Shown: in pieces, positions 12,371 to 24,200 of the stretch | Position numbering within the stretch: the first letter of the stretch is position 1 | Layout of the letters: each line of letters starts with the position of its first letter | Assembly (NCBI GenBank): GCA_014843695.1 | Contig: CM026398.1 | Span: 19,752,683-19,816,682 of the forward strand | Reading direction: 5' to 3' | DNA from: Archivesica marissinica | Taxonomy: Eukaryota > Mollusca > Bivalvia > Venerida > Vesicomyidae | DNA length: 64,000 bases | Program-made: the position numbers and the translations under genes | The notes under the pieces: generated by a model | Seen by the model: only the letters and a program-made list of their open reading frames with translations | Database searches by the model: none | Told to the model about the DNA's origin: nothing

Positions 12371-12552
12371 TACAGTTAACCCTGTGTTAGTAGTCACCTC
12401 TATTAAGCAGCCAACCTGTATTAACCAGCCAATTTCCAGATTCCCAATATGTTGTTTTATTATACATTTAACCTCTATTAAGCAGCCACCTGTGCTAAGC
12501 AGCCACTTTCTGTGATTCCCTTGGCTGCCTGCTCAAGACAGGTTTGACTGTA
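12371..12552. mobile_element. Tc1/mariner-like MITE, 182 bp, copy 1
   Basis: Starts TACAGT(T)AACCCTGTGTTAG and ends GACAGGTTTGACTGTA, inverted ends of roughly 16 bases bounded by TA. The interior repeats CTATTAAGCAGCCA and GCTAAGCAGCCAC. A copy of the same 182-bp length is at 53,169-53,350. TA targets and CAGT-type ends suggest a Tc1/mariner-group MITE; this is inference from the ends only. Confidence 0.75.
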
Positions 12553-12947
12553 TAAATTTGTAACGTCCGCCAGCACATCTTGTTCGCTCGCGTATGTATA
12601 CATGTATGTTTAACAGCGTAGATCCAAGCAGTACAGCACAACTATAAATCCAGGGTTCTGATTCAATTTCATGACGGGGAGAGATTACATAAGATACACA
12701 CAGTCTTAATGGAAGACTGGTCAGTGGCATAGAAATACATGTAAACTATGCGCTACCCCAGCATTAAAATAAGGGAAATTTCCATTGACACACCTAAGTA
12801 AAAGTTTTGGTAATTTTAGATACGTTATTTTTATCGTCGCCTACAGAAGTCAATTCAATAATTTTATTGGAGAATACGGGTACCTAAATAGTACTTTATT
12901 ACCTAGTCCTATATATAAGATGTCTACATCGATCTGTTATTGAATAA

Positions 12948-13195
12948 TGTGGAAGTCGTGATAGGTGTGAAATGTCTGGAGTTTGAGCCCCGCTGGAGCC
13001 GTTACGATTGTGCCCTTAGGCAAGGCATTTAAATTCCACATTGCCTCTTCTCTCTTCCTCGTGGCGATGAATTCCATCAGTAATGAGGTCTCGAGAGTGA
13101 TTAATATAAGTTGTAAGAACATGTTTTGCAATCGAGCTAAAATAAGTTTGTATAAACTATTGAATAATGCCTTGATAGCAAAATGTAACATTTTT
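12948..13195 (+). mobile_element. SINE family D, head rearranged
   Basis: The head TGGAAGTCGTGATAG is followed by a shortened tRNA-like part (GGAGTTTGAGCCCCGCTGG). Then comes the family D body: CCGTTACGATTGTGCCC, GGCATTTAAATTCCAC, CTCGTGGCGATGAATTCC, AGAGTGATTAATATAAGTTG and an AT-rich tail ending TTGTATAAAC. The A-box portion present in the 44.7-kb copy is deleted here. Confidence 0.82.
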
Positions 13196-13284
13196 CAAGT
13201 CTAAATATTCGGACTAATTATGATGAACATGGTCATGTGCCATAAAAATATTTCACATGTGACACCGATATGCAGATGTCGCAA

Positions 13285-13687
13285 ATTAGCAATTAACTAG
13301 GCTACAGAAACAGTACTACTTACTACTCGTCGCCAATTAAATAGGCTACAGAAACAGTACTACTTACTACTCGTCGCCAATTAACTAGGCTACAGAAACA
13401 GTACTACTTACTACTCGTCGCCAATTAACTAGGCTACAGAAACAGTACTACTTACTACTCGTCGCCAATTAACTAGGCTACAGAAACAGTACTACTTACT
13501 ACTCGTCGCCAATTAACTAGGCTACAGAAACAGTACTACTTACTACTCGTCGCCAATTAACTAGGCTACAGAAACAGTACTACTTACTACTCGTCGCCAA
13601 TTAACTAGGCTACAGAAACAGTACTACTTACTACTCGTCGCCAATTAACTAGGCTACAGAAACAGTACTACTTACTACTCGTCGCCA
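13285..13687. repeat. 44-bp minisatellite, 9 nearly identical copies
   Basis: Unit AATTAACTAGGCTACAG then AAACAGTACTACTTACTACT then CGTCGCC, period exactly 44. Apart from one AAATAG variant in the second copy the monomers look identical, so the array is recent or strongly homogenised. Confidence 0.95.
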
Positions 13688-13689
13688 TT

Positions 13690-14600
13690 TCATTTTGTTC
13701 ATTTAATTGTTGCTAATGGAGGCTAACAAACTACGGCCATTATTAATTAGCGGATTAGAATTAACTTTGGGATAATGAGAATGTGTTTTATATCGCCCAA
13801 TTAACAGATTAAATTCAGACAGATAAATTGTCAATGCTATTTATAATTACGCACAGGCATTTTTGATCATATGCTGATGAAAAGATTATTTTGTTGTCAT
13901 TATTGAATATGAACATAGATAATCATAATTAAATTGTGAAACGAATACCGGTATAATTGTTGTGCACAAATAGATGCGCACTAAAACGCCGCAGTCCGCG
14001 CAACCTGCCAGCGCTAATATCAACTAGGCCGCATCATTTTGCAGCAATTTCCGCATACATTTGCCGCGTCCCTCCCAATTACGAGTTCCATCTTTAATGT
14101 TTGCGCTAAGTAAAATCGCCGCGTTCCAGTATATTTAAGCGTTCCTCCTGATGTATACTGTAGATAGCGGTATTACAGAATGATATTGATCAATATAAAT
14201 GGAGATATTAGAAAATTATATCAGGGGGGGGGGGGGGGTATCATATTTACCCCTACCATTTACAAAAAACATGGCTCAACATGCTGCGGTCATAACATGG
14301 AATATTAACACATTGTCGCCTTGTCATAATTATAGTTACATATAATTATATCACAAGACAAAACGTCAATGGCTGTAACAGGAGACCATAGAAAACGTCT
14401 ATATCCCCCAGACAACATATTGAAATGTGGTCCAGACTACTGTACGAGACAGCTGCTGCAGTACATTCTAGCCATTCTTACAGCACAGCTGCTTCAAGCT
14501 TTAATAATATCATAATTATGAAAATATTCAAAGGTGAATTACTCAACAAATATTGAAACACCATTGCTTTTCTTCACTTTTTCAGTATGAGGGCAATGTC
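13690..14600. other. Spacer with a local CpG-richer patch and a G-run
   Basis: A patch at about 13,975-14,130 is richer in CpG than its surroundings (CGCCGCAGTCCGCGC, GCCGCGTCCC). It could be a decayed element or a relic regulatory patch; no exon is recognisable. A run of about 14 G starts at 14,224. Confidence 0.4.
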
Positions 14601-14605
14601 AATGA

Positions 14606-15180
14606 ATCATTGTATCTGAGTTTGGAGGATACTGATCAATGTAACTTAAGTTTGGAGGATACTGATCAATGTAACTCGAATTATGAGGATACGGATCAAT
14701 GTAACTCAGGTTTGGAGGATACTGATCAATGTAACTCAAGTTTGGAGGATGCTGATCAATGTAACTCAAGTTTGGAGGATACTGATCAATGTAACTCGAG
14801 TTATGAGGATACGGATCAATGTAACTCAAGTTTGGAGGATGCTGATCAATGTAACTCAAGTTTGGAGGATGCTGATCAATGTAACTCAAGTTTGGAGGAT
14901 ACTGATCAATGTAACTCAAGTTTGGAGGATACTGATCAATGTAACTCACGTTTGGAGGATACTGATCAATGTAACTCAAGTTTGGAGGATACTGATCAAT
15001 GTAACTCAAGTTTGGAGGATACTGATCAATGTAACTCGAGTTATGAGGATACGGATCAATGTAACTCAAGTTTGGAGGATATGGATCAATGTAACTACAG
15101 TTTGGAGGATGCTGATCAATGTAACTTAAGTTGGAGGATGCTGATCAATGTAACTGAGTTACGAGGATGCTGACTGATGT
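14606..15180. repeat. 30-bp minisatellite, about 18 copies
   Basis: Unit AGTTTGGAGGATACTGATCA then ATGTAACTCA, exactly 30 bp. A variant with TTATGAGGATACGG recurs every few monomers. Since 30 is a multiple of three, three frames stay open. One (14,553-15,173, 206 codons) encodes the decapeptide SLEDTDQCNS over and over. The minus strand is equally open (SYIDQYPPNL), which argues against coding. Confidence 0.93.
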
Positions 15181-15307
15181 AATCGTGATAGGAGGCTACT
15201 CACCAATGTAACCGAGGACGATACTCTTGGTTAGAAATGAGACATAACTCTCTGTATGCTAGCGGTGAAAATACAAGTTGAATATTTCATGCAATTTCAT
15301 GCAATTT

Positions 15308-15392
15308 CATTTGAATTGTGTCGTAACCGAATTGTGTTGTAACCGAATTGTGTCGTAACCGAATTGTGTCATAACCGAATTGTGTTGTAATG
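15308..15392. repeat. 16-bp tandem repeat, about 5 copies
   Basis: GAATTGTGTCGTAACC repeated with T/C changes (GTGTTGTAACC, GTGTCATAACC). Confidence 0.88.
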
Positions 15393-16680
15393 ACATAATT
15401 CTAATGAAATTCACGACATATTTCCAGAGTTTTCAGATACAAATAAGAAAAACACATAAATGAATTGTCGTCTGCTACAATTATTTGAATTATTTATAGC
15501 CTTTATTTTACCTAGCATGCAAAGCGTTAAAATATAATGAATGATAGGCATGTGAAGAAGTCATGTAGATGAAGGGCCATGTCACCAAGTGCATGTCAAG
15601 TGATAGAGGCCAAATGGCAATGGTTCAAGTAACATTTCTTCCAAATACATGTGAAGTTATTACTCAAAAGTCAAAACAGTGGGGGGGAAAAAGTATCAAT
15701 ATTATCCATTTACTCCAAGTTCAACAAAGTAATCATCCATTCAGCATCAAGGAATTCTCAAATATTTTGGGTATTGTTGCAAACTATCACGACCTATCAA
15801 CCAGTTCTGCCAATCAAAAAAGAATAAAAAGTTGCTAAGCAACATCTAGGAAATCATTACACTTCTCAAGAGATGAGGTTTGAGACCTGACATAAATCTA
15901 CGATTGATTGATCTTTTAATCAGAATGAAAATGGCTGCTTATAAATTAATTTGAAAAGAAAGTTTATCTAGTTTGTACAACGATTGATATAGCCTCATTT
16001 ATTGTTGTTCCGTTTGCTTCCCCCATGAAAAGAAAACACAACAACTTCTTTATTGCAATCATTTACCGTATATATTTATATGCACTGCAATCGCGAATAC
16101 TTACTGGCACTTTCCGTGGAATCCATTGCATGACAAATACATGAAATATGACCTTGACCTTGGAGATATGACCTTGATGAAAGTACAAACCTTCTAGTAA
16201 TCTCTAAACGGGTCGCCAAGATATTGTGAACACACAAACATATATATCATTTGGCATTAAATATCATCTAAGACTAAGTGTGACCTTGAAGGATGGATGG
16301 ATGTACAGTACAAACACAATCGGACTCCTGGCTTTTCCGGGGAAATAATAAATGTGATCGTTTTGAGGAGGGCATCTAAAATTGCCGGTCCTGGGCCGAT
16401 ATTTGACTCGGAATACCGATTATAAAACCCAAAACTGCTAGAAAATCGGTCTGTAAAATGTTCAATGTAAATATCAGAAATCATCTGAAACATTCCAAAA
16501 TATGCTTGAAAAACAAGATTCAATCAACTAAATCAAGTTACTGTACCTCTGCTGGATGACACATAGCAGCTGGATAATTGGTCCAATTGAAAGTCATTAA
16601 AACAGCAAACTGTCACATGTAGCAATACGGGTGTCATAAACATCAGACTAAATTTACCATTAACCAGTCAAAGCATAAGT
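15393..16680. other. Unassigned non-coding stretch
   Basis: Contains a short TGACCTTGACCTTGGAG fragment near 16,150, resembling the old 7.5-8.4-kb tandem family. Open frames here (89 and 88 codons) match nothing I know. Confidence 0.45.
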
Positions 16681-16684
16681 CGGA

Positions 16685-16880
16685 ATTTATAACAGTCTTT
16701 CAGATAGGACGTTAAACCGAGGTCTCGTGTCGGTGCTTTACATTGTGTACGTAAAAGAACCAGACAAGATTTTGGAATGGGTCTCTGTCTGTATCATTGC
16801 ACTATCCTCCAACAATCTAAAATGACTAATCTCTTCAGGAGGCATCGCTCATATGGGCGACCAGTAGCGACTCCATATGG
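16685..16880 (+). mobile_element. SINE family A body, no head
   Basis: Begins in the CAGTCTTTCAGATAGGACG block, continues through CGAGGTCTCGTGTCGG, CTGTATCATTGCACTATCC and CTTCAGGAGGC, and stops at GACCAGTAGCGACT without the usual AT tail. A fuller copy of the same family follows about 100 bases downstream in the same orientation. Confidence 0.82.
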
Positions 16881-16967
16881 TATATTCCAGACTAGATGTT
16901 ATAGAATCAATTACAAAAAATCAATATCCTGGGAGGAATCTACGTCTACTTGTATTTCATGTGCATC

Positions 16968-17210
16968 TCAGACGGATCTGTAGTCCAGTGGTTAACACGT
17001 TGGACTGGTAATCCAGGGATCGCAGGTTCAATCCCCCTGTTTGACCCTAATAAAATTACACTGTGCACGTAAAAGAACTAGAGGAGACTCTGGAATGGGT
17101 CTCTGTCTGTATCATTGCACTATCCTCCAACAATCTAAATTGAATAATCTATTCAGGGGGAGTCACTCACATGGGCAACCGGTAGCGACGATAAATAAAC
17201 GTAAAATACA
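16968..17210 (+). mobile_element. SINE family A with tRNA-like head
   Basis: The head reads GGATCTGTAGTCCAGTGGTT, then ACACGTTGGACTGGTAATCC, then GGTTCAATCC. It has an A-box-like TAGTCCAGTGG and a B-box-like GGTTCAATCC, as expected of a pol III promoter. The body shows an internal deletion after CCTGTTTGACCC and resumes at GTGCACGTAAAAGAACTAG. The tail GGTAGCGACGATAAATAAAC is intact. It is a SINE, not a functional tRNA gene, because the head continues into the conserved SINE body. Confidence 0.87.
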
Positions 17211-17383
17211 CATGTGCATTTTCCTCCACTTCTTGATGCAGATGATAACTAAAAGATCCTATAAAAATGCTATTCACTGAGTGTGAATGCACTAGTTTCA
17301 TATTTTTATTATCTACAGAAGACAGGCAATCCTATTATAATTATTGCAACGAGTCTGCACAAACTTATACTGTACCATCACAA

Positions 17384-17565
17384 TATTGGAGCCGTTACGC
17401 TTGTGCCCTTAGGCAAGACATTTAAATTCGACGTAGCCTATTCTCTCTCCCTCGTGGCGATGGATTCCATCAGGAATGAGGCTTCGAGAGTGATTAATAT
17501 AAGTTGTAAGAACTTATTTCGCAAAGGAGCTAAAATAAATTTGTATAAAATACACAAACACAATA
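17384..17565 (+). mobile_element. SINE family D body, head missing
   Basis: Starts at GGAGCCGTTACGCTTGTGCC and runs through AGGCAAGACATTTAAATTC, CTCGTGGCGATGGATTCC, GAGAGTGATTAATATAAG and TTGTATAAAA. The tRNA-like part is absent. Confidence 0.82.
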
Positions 17566-17691
17566 GTTTGGCGGTAACTTTGCTATACTGATGGTTGTCT
17601 ACATTAAAATTGTTTACATTTTAGAACATCTGATCATTTAGGCAAATTGTTAGTACAAAGAGAAACATTCACCAATATGGTAACATGCAGC

Positions 17692-18778
17692 TCGAGGTCA
17701 GATGTACTAACATAGCGGTGATGCTTACATGCACCCACAAACAACAACACACATGCAGCTCGAGGTCAGATGTATTAACATAGCGGTGATGCTTACATGC
17801 AGCTCGAGGTCAGATGTACTAACATAGCGGTGATGCTTACATGCAGCTCCAGGTCAGATGTACTAACATAGCGGTGATGCTTACATGCAGCTCCAGGTCA
17901 GATGTACTAACATAGCGGTGATGCTTACATACAGCTCGAGGTCAGATGTACTAACATAGCGGTGATGCTTACATACAGCTCCAGGTCAGATGTACTAACA
18001 TAGCGGTGATGCTTACATACAGCTCCAGGTCAGATGTACTAACATAGCGGTGATGTTTACATGCTGCTCCAGGTCAGATGTACTAACATAGCGGTGATGC
18101 TTACATACAGCTCCAGGTCAGATGTACTAACATAGCGGTGATGCTTACATGCAGCTCCAGGTCAGATGTACTAACATAGCGGTGATGCTTACATACAGCT
18201 CCAGGTCAGATGTACTAACATAGCGGTGATGCTTACATGTACATACAGCTCCAGGTCAGATGTACTAACATAGCAGTGATGCTTACATGTACATACAGCT
18301 CCAGGTCAGATGTACTAACATAGCGGTGATGCTTACATGCAGCTCCAGGTCAGATGTACTAACATAGCGGTGATGCTTACATGCAGCTCCAGGTCAGATG
18401 TACTAACATAGCGGTGATGCTTACATGCTGCTCCAGGTCAGATGTACTAACATAGCGGTGATGTTTACATGCTGCTCCATGTCAGATGTACTAACATAGC
18501 GGTGATGCTTACATGCAGCTCCAGGTGAGATGTACTAACATAGCGGTGATGCTTACATGCTGCTCCAGGTCAGATGTACTAACATAGCGGTGATGTTTAC
18601 ATGCTGCTCCATGTCAGATGTACTAACATAGCGGTGATGCTTACATGCAGCTCGAGGTCAGATGTACTAACATAGCGGTGATGCTTACATACAGCTCCAG
18701 GTCAGATGTACTAACATAGCGGTGATGTTTACATGCTGCTCCAGGTCAGATGTACTAACATAGCGGTGATGCAATGCC
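17692..18778. repeat. 44-bp minisatellite, about 24 copies
   Basis: Unit GGTCAGATGTACTAACATAG then CGGTGATGCTTACATGCAGC then TCCA, period 44 (17,821 to 17,865). Variants (TACAG/TGCAG/TGCTG, CTCCA/CTCGA, an extra ATGTAC) are shared by neighbouring copies, showing local block duplication. Confidence 0.95.
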
Positions 18779-19008
18779 TGCTGAGAGTATTGTAAATATC
18801 CGCAGCATATTTCTCATTCCAGTTAGGATACTCACTAGCCACCTTGTATGTTTCAGGTATAATCCACACACACTTGTAGTTTTTGAAGTGTATCCACACC
18901 CATTACAATCCTCATTCATAATTATATAAGTATGGCTCCAAAGAAGAATTTGTAACCGAGCTTATTTCAGCAAGAAATTGATTTTATTTCATGCTTTCCA
19001 ACGAAATA

Positions 19009-19313
19009 TAGAAATTTGTCAGTGAAATAAAGTGTGTTTATTCCCTGAAACAAACAAAAATCCAACTATTATTTAGTTTATACAAATTTATTTTCGCTCA
19101 ATTGCGAAACAAGTTCTTTCAACTTATATTAATCACTCTCGAGAATTCATTCCTGATGGAATCCATCGCCACGAGGGAGAGAGAAGAGGCAATGTGCAAT
19201 TTAAATGCATTGCCTAAGGGCACAATCATAACGGCTCAATAGGGACTCGAACTCCGGACCTTTCGCACCTGAAGCGAACGCGCATCGCATCCACTACGCT
19301 ATCACGACTTCCA
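19009..19313 (-). mobile_element. SINE family D, inverted, with extra ~65-bp module
   Basis: On the minus strand a complete head (TGGAAGTCGTGATAGCGTAG, GTTCGCTTCAGGTGCG, GGAGTTCGAGTCCC) leads into the D body and tail. Beyond the tail lie about 65 bases (plus strand GAAATTTGTCAGTGAAATAA, AGTGTGTTTATT) that are also present at the matching place of the 44.5-kb copy. They may therefore belong to the mobile unit. Confidence 0.85.
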
Positions 19314-19782
19314 CCCTTATTATTTGATGGATGAAGTTTGCTAATTATGCATTTTAGAAAGAAATATTGCGGGATATTGCAGGGATCTTGTTCTTCTTCA
19401 TTTATGTGTATTTTTATGCCCTAAAATTTGGTGTAAATAGTGTATAATTATGGAATGTGCATCTGTTTGTTTAAACTCTTGAATTGTGTTTTTTTATTAA
19501 AAGGGGGGCAACTAACGTTTAAATTCTTACATTGTGTTTTGAAATTGTCCATTGTGTATGAATATTTTTTCAAAATACATTGTTCAACTGAAAACACTGT
19601 CGTACCGTCATACCGTTGTACTTGCAGTCCATTATTATTAATATTGGACTGCCGTCAAAAGGCCAGAGTATTATAAATCCTACGCGGCGTACATGTACGA
19701 AATTATCAATTTTAATTAATAAGATCTTGTTATATAAGTGTGTGTTTTAAGTAAGATATAAACCTCAAATGTAAAATAATCC
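19314..19782. other. Spacer between two inverted family D SINEs
   Basis: AT-rich, no exon or other element seen. Confidence 0.4.
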
Positions 19783-19950
19783 CTCTCGAGAACTCATTCC
19801 TAATGGAATCCATTGCCACGAGGGAGAGAGAAGAGGCAATGTGGAATTTAAATGCCTTGCCCAAGGACACAATCGTAATGGCTACAGCTGGGCGCTAACA
19901 CTCCGGGCCTTTCGCACCTGAAGCGAACGCGCTTTCACGACTTCCACAAT
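19783..19950 (-). mobile_element. SINE family D, inverted, tail-truncated
   Basis: Minus-strand head (GAAGTCGTGAAAGCGCG, TTCGCTTCAGGTGCG) and body (CATTTAAATTCCACATTGCC, CTCGTGGCAATGGATTCC) end shortly after the CTCGAGAGGG block. The usual ATTAATATAAGTTG tail is lacking. Confidence 0.82.
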
Positions 19951-20809
19951 TTTAACAAGTTATTACCTCAATACACACCTAATTTGACATCTTAGGACAG
20001 GTGGTATCTTTATTGAGGTATTCTCTTGGGCAGGTTTGACTGTATTAATCAGTGTTATCATTATATGGTGCTTAGTTTTAAATATTATCATGATGGAAAA
20101 ATTACCTCCCTTACATTACGTTACTTATTTCCTGCATCAACAATGATGTTAATGAATACATATGAACATAATTAGATCTTCTATAATGTTGTAAAAGTTA
20201 TTTTTATATAATAATATGCCTGTTGTAAGCTAACTGACAAGCTACATACCGGTAGATTACAAGCTACATACCAGTAGATTTCCAACAGTTTTAAAGAAAA
20301 AGTAGGAAAATTGGCATGTTACAAATTAATTCATAAAAAACCCCGAAGTCATTAGCATACCAATTGTATGTAATGTTTTACTTAGGCATACATTGAACTA
20401 ATGATATGCAACATTTGAAGAAATTCTATTATTGTGAGAAAATAAATATTTGAAATTATATCCTAAATATTACATGAAAAATACAAAAAATCTCCCCAAA
20501 ATCAAGTATGCGAACATGGAAAATTCATGATTTAGGATTGTTGTATTTTACTTTTGTCGAGAAACTGAGAAATTATTGGCCGAAATGGAAAATAGGCATG
20601 TTATAAAAAAATTAAATTAAAAGTCATTAGCATATCAATTTTATTTCATATGTTGGTTAGTAATACATAGTACTAGTGATGTACCAAGTATGAACAAATT
20701 CTATTATTGTAAACTTTTTTTACAAAACTGCCTTTAAGTTTATCTATCAAAATGTTCAAAACTTCCTCTAGGTATTTTTAGTCTGGTTGTATAACTCCTA
20801 TATGAACAT
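19951..20809. other. AT-rich spacer left of the 4.3-kb transposon
   Basis: Near 20,000-20,045 the phrase GGGCAGGTTTGACTGTAT resembles the right end of the Tc1-like MITE. GAAATTCTATTATTGT recurs near 20,420 and 20,698 in a loose ~280-base duplication. No genes seen. Confidence 0.45.
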
Positions 20810-21184
20810 TTTGCAGGAAAAAAGTAAAGGAAAAATAATTCTTAGTTTTTCTGAATCAGTACACCCCATAGCACATCAGGAAAAAAATCCCCATGAATTG
20901 GGCTTGGGGAATGTTTTTCCCAGCACTTTGAAATTTCGGCTCCAAGACCCAATCGAAGATCCATCAAGATGAGGGGTAGGGCTAACAAATTTAAGTCTCT
21001 AGTCACTTCTGGTCTAGGTATGATAATGCAAATTGGCATGAGGTTACAAAAATGATTACTCTTCACTGGGGTCAATGGACCAAATTGATGTGATGACGTA
21101 ATCATGACGAAATCCAAGATGGCGTCCATTTTGGCGGGAAAAACGAAAATATTGGCTACCAGTCAACTCGCGTCATTCTGACTC
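20810..21184 (+). repeat. Left terminal inverted repeat
   Basis: Runs from GCAGGAAAAAAGTAAAGG to CGTCATTCTGACT. Its inner part, facing the interior, carries TGACGTAA (21,094-21,101), CCAAGATGGCG (21,114-21,124) and TTTGGCGGGAAA (21,130-21,141). Confidence 0.88.
21094..21141 (+). promoter_or_regulatory. Promoter-like cluster in left TIR (CRE, YY1, E2F motifs)
   Basis: TGACGTAA matches a CREB/ATF site, CCAAGATGGCG the YY1 core and TTTGGCGGGAAA the classic E2F site. The three lie within 48 bases. The mirrored right TIR keeps the YY1 and E2F motifs unchanged but has TGATGTAA in place of the first. Motif recognition only; activity is inferred. Confidence 0.5.
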
Positions 21185-21219
21185 ATTGTTTACTGTTTTT
21201 GTTTCATGTAGGCTACCAA

Positions 21220-24200
21220 TTATTCTTGGATATCGACTCTGACAGTGTTTTTACAGCTTACTCCATGACATCCTCCACAAGCCTCAACACACTGGAGTCC
21301 ATGCTTGAAACAGGTACACAAGTTTGTACCACATTGGTTGGGATTTTGGCTTTTACACTTGCACCTAATGAATTTCAACACACTCTCCGGTGCTACGCCC
21401 ATGTCCGTCATTAATGGTACAAGTCCGGAACGATCATGTTGCCAACCCCATGAGCATGGATCAAGCACTTCAGTATCCAAGTTCATCCATTGAATAGTTT
21501 GTAGAAATACCCTGAGGTTGTGGAAATGGGCGGCACGTACTGTCGGAGGCATTCATTGCGGTTCCAAGATGTTTGACTGTGCAATCATCGTCTGGTACTT
21601 GTGAAAGCGAATGGTCGTCAGAGTCCTTTCCTTGCAATATTCACCAAACAACAAAGTGAATAAATCTATGCCAAGCTTCCCGACTGTGTCCTGAGTTTCA
21701 GCTGAATAGAAATTGTCGGCAATCGCTTGAATTGAGCGGTCTTTTGCTATGTCCGAATGTTGAAGATGTTGTGTCACATCCACTCCATGCATGTATGAAC
21801 AGAATGTTTTTTTTAATGACTGAATCAACCTTTGATGACACATCCTTTACGGAATGAATTGTGGAAGGCCCCACTAGTTTTCGCCTTGTTCCTCCGATGA
21901 CCTTATGAACGTATATGTTCGCCATATCCTCTTTCCAGTGATGCAGAAACAAATGTCCGTGTCATTTGCGATTACTTCAACAGTTTGCTGGTTCTTGGCA
22001 TAATCTAGTGTGGTAGAGACTATTAGTGTATCGGCATCTGCTTGTGCTTGCTTTATGATATGACCATTTGCTTCCAAGTGATCAGTGAGCATAGCAATGA
22101 AGCCAACTTTATTTGCAATGTTAGCAAAGAACGCTTCCTGATCCTTGTACCTACGACGTGACGGGTTCACTTCTATTGTAGCGGCGGGAAGTCGATCTGA
22201 TTTGCGTCGGTGGTGTTCGTGATCCTTAGTTGAAAACTCAGGATATCCATCGAATACAACAATACACTGACCGAATTGATGTGTGAGATATGACGAGTAC
22301 TGCTCGAAGACTTCCTGGTATGTGTTGTGTTTCCACCGTATGTAGTGAAGAAGCCACCCGCCGTCGACAACACGCATTTGCTCACCAGATGGCCTAGTAT
22401 CTGCTACATCCTTATACAGTGCATTAGCTAATTCAGACTTCACCGGCTTCCTCATGAAATTGTCCTTGAACAAGGATGGAGGACTCACACACATTTCCCA
22501 TTGGAAATATGGCTCCATGTTCTCGCTGATTCTTTGTGAGATGGCCGAACATCGACTGAGTAGAATAGCCGGATCAATGTGCAGGGTTTTCTTTCGTCCT
22601 ACCCTTACTCCGGGTTGGAGATCTTGCAGTCTTAATTTGCTCAGATCGCTTAATCTTTGCGCCGTTATATGACACGGAGTCTATCTTTGACTGTAATTTA
22701 GAGCCAACTTCCTCGGTGATATCACAGTTGATACCATCCCCTTGTTCCGCTGTCAAACCGGTTGACAATGAACGCAAGTCACAACCGTTGCTGACTAATG
22801 GATTGTGATCAACAAACCAGTCTAACAGTTTATCAAGATCAGTGAGGTTGCGGTCTTTTCGAGCAATGCTGAGATCTACGTGTTGTTCGGACGTCCATAT
22901 CTTCTTCTGCGAGCGAGTTGTCATTGCATCATGGATTGCCACACAGATTGGTAAGGTGAACACCCATTGGTAACGGACAGATTCAGTCAGACCTCGTCCA
23001 TGTGTCAAACCACCACGACTTTTTAGCGAACACATGAGCGTTTGCTCTATCACCAAGTCTGACTAGAGTCCGTTAAAACAGTGTTCTGTTCTTACCACAG
23101 CATGAGCGCCTTCTATGTACTTCTGATATAGCAAGGGATGCTGTTCTGGTAGCTTGGCCATATTTTGCACATAAAGCCTTGCACTTTTTGCGTAGTGAAT
23201 ATGTCCTGTTGCTGCAAATAAGTTCAGAAACTCACTACATACTCTCAAATGTCTGTTCCAGTCCTTTAGTCTCTCACATGCTACAAAGTCTTCTATTTTC
23301 CGAATATATAATTCAGTAATTGGATCCATAATTTTGCTGTTCTAGACTGTGATGACAATGATATTTTCAATTCTTCAATGCATTTATCTAACAAGACAAG
23401 TGGCTCCGAGTTTACAATGTCATCACAACGAGTTTCAGCATCGGAATTCAATACGTTACCGAGAAGCTTTTGCAAGGCCTCCACATCCTTTGTAGTAAGA
23501 CTGGACTGATATTTCTCATTGATACCACCGTCATAATCATCATTCTCGTCACGATGTGCCTCGCAGTCCGGTATTATCTGTTCCAGTAATTTGGTGGTCA
23601 GGCATGCGTCGAGAAGATAGAGAACCCGTAGTGCCCGTGCAATGGCTTTGCCAGACAATATGTGCAAAATAGCATTGGGGCCAAATATCTGACCCAGAGC
23701 TTCATATATTCCAGATCCTCGCATCGTATGAAAGATGCTACTGATTGCGCTCATTAGTGTATGGAACCCACCCAGTCTAATCACAAGTTTGTTAAGCTGT
23801 TTGGTGGCAGCAATTTCAACAGCTTTAATGAAGAGCGGTTGGTCAAATGTTACTGATGTACTTGGCAGTTTCAGTTTCGGCACTTGGTCTTGTATGTAAG
23901 ACAACGTGGAGTAGATGCAGGTTTCATCACTAGGGTTCAGGTCTATGATTGGAAGCATCAACACTTCGTCCGCACTAATTCCATCTGTGTCGTTTTGATA
24001 GACACAGTGCATGAATCCAGACCAATTTGTCCAATCCGGGCTAGGAGTCATTTTGGTTGCAAGTACTTTGGCAGAACTCCAGAGCAGCTTTGAATAATAT
24101 GACACAGGTGGGATAGTGAATGGTAATATTGTTTCAAATATCGCATTGAACTTGAATGTTGACAAGGCGGGGATGGCTGGTGTGACATAAAGAATAATTG

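Noticed and set aside
16968..17045. Functional tRNA gene
   Set aside because: The tRNA-like part continues into a conserved SINE body found at several sites, and the arms do not pair as a cloverleaf. The same holds for the heads at 25,408, 25,666, 37,975, 43,480 and 46,120.
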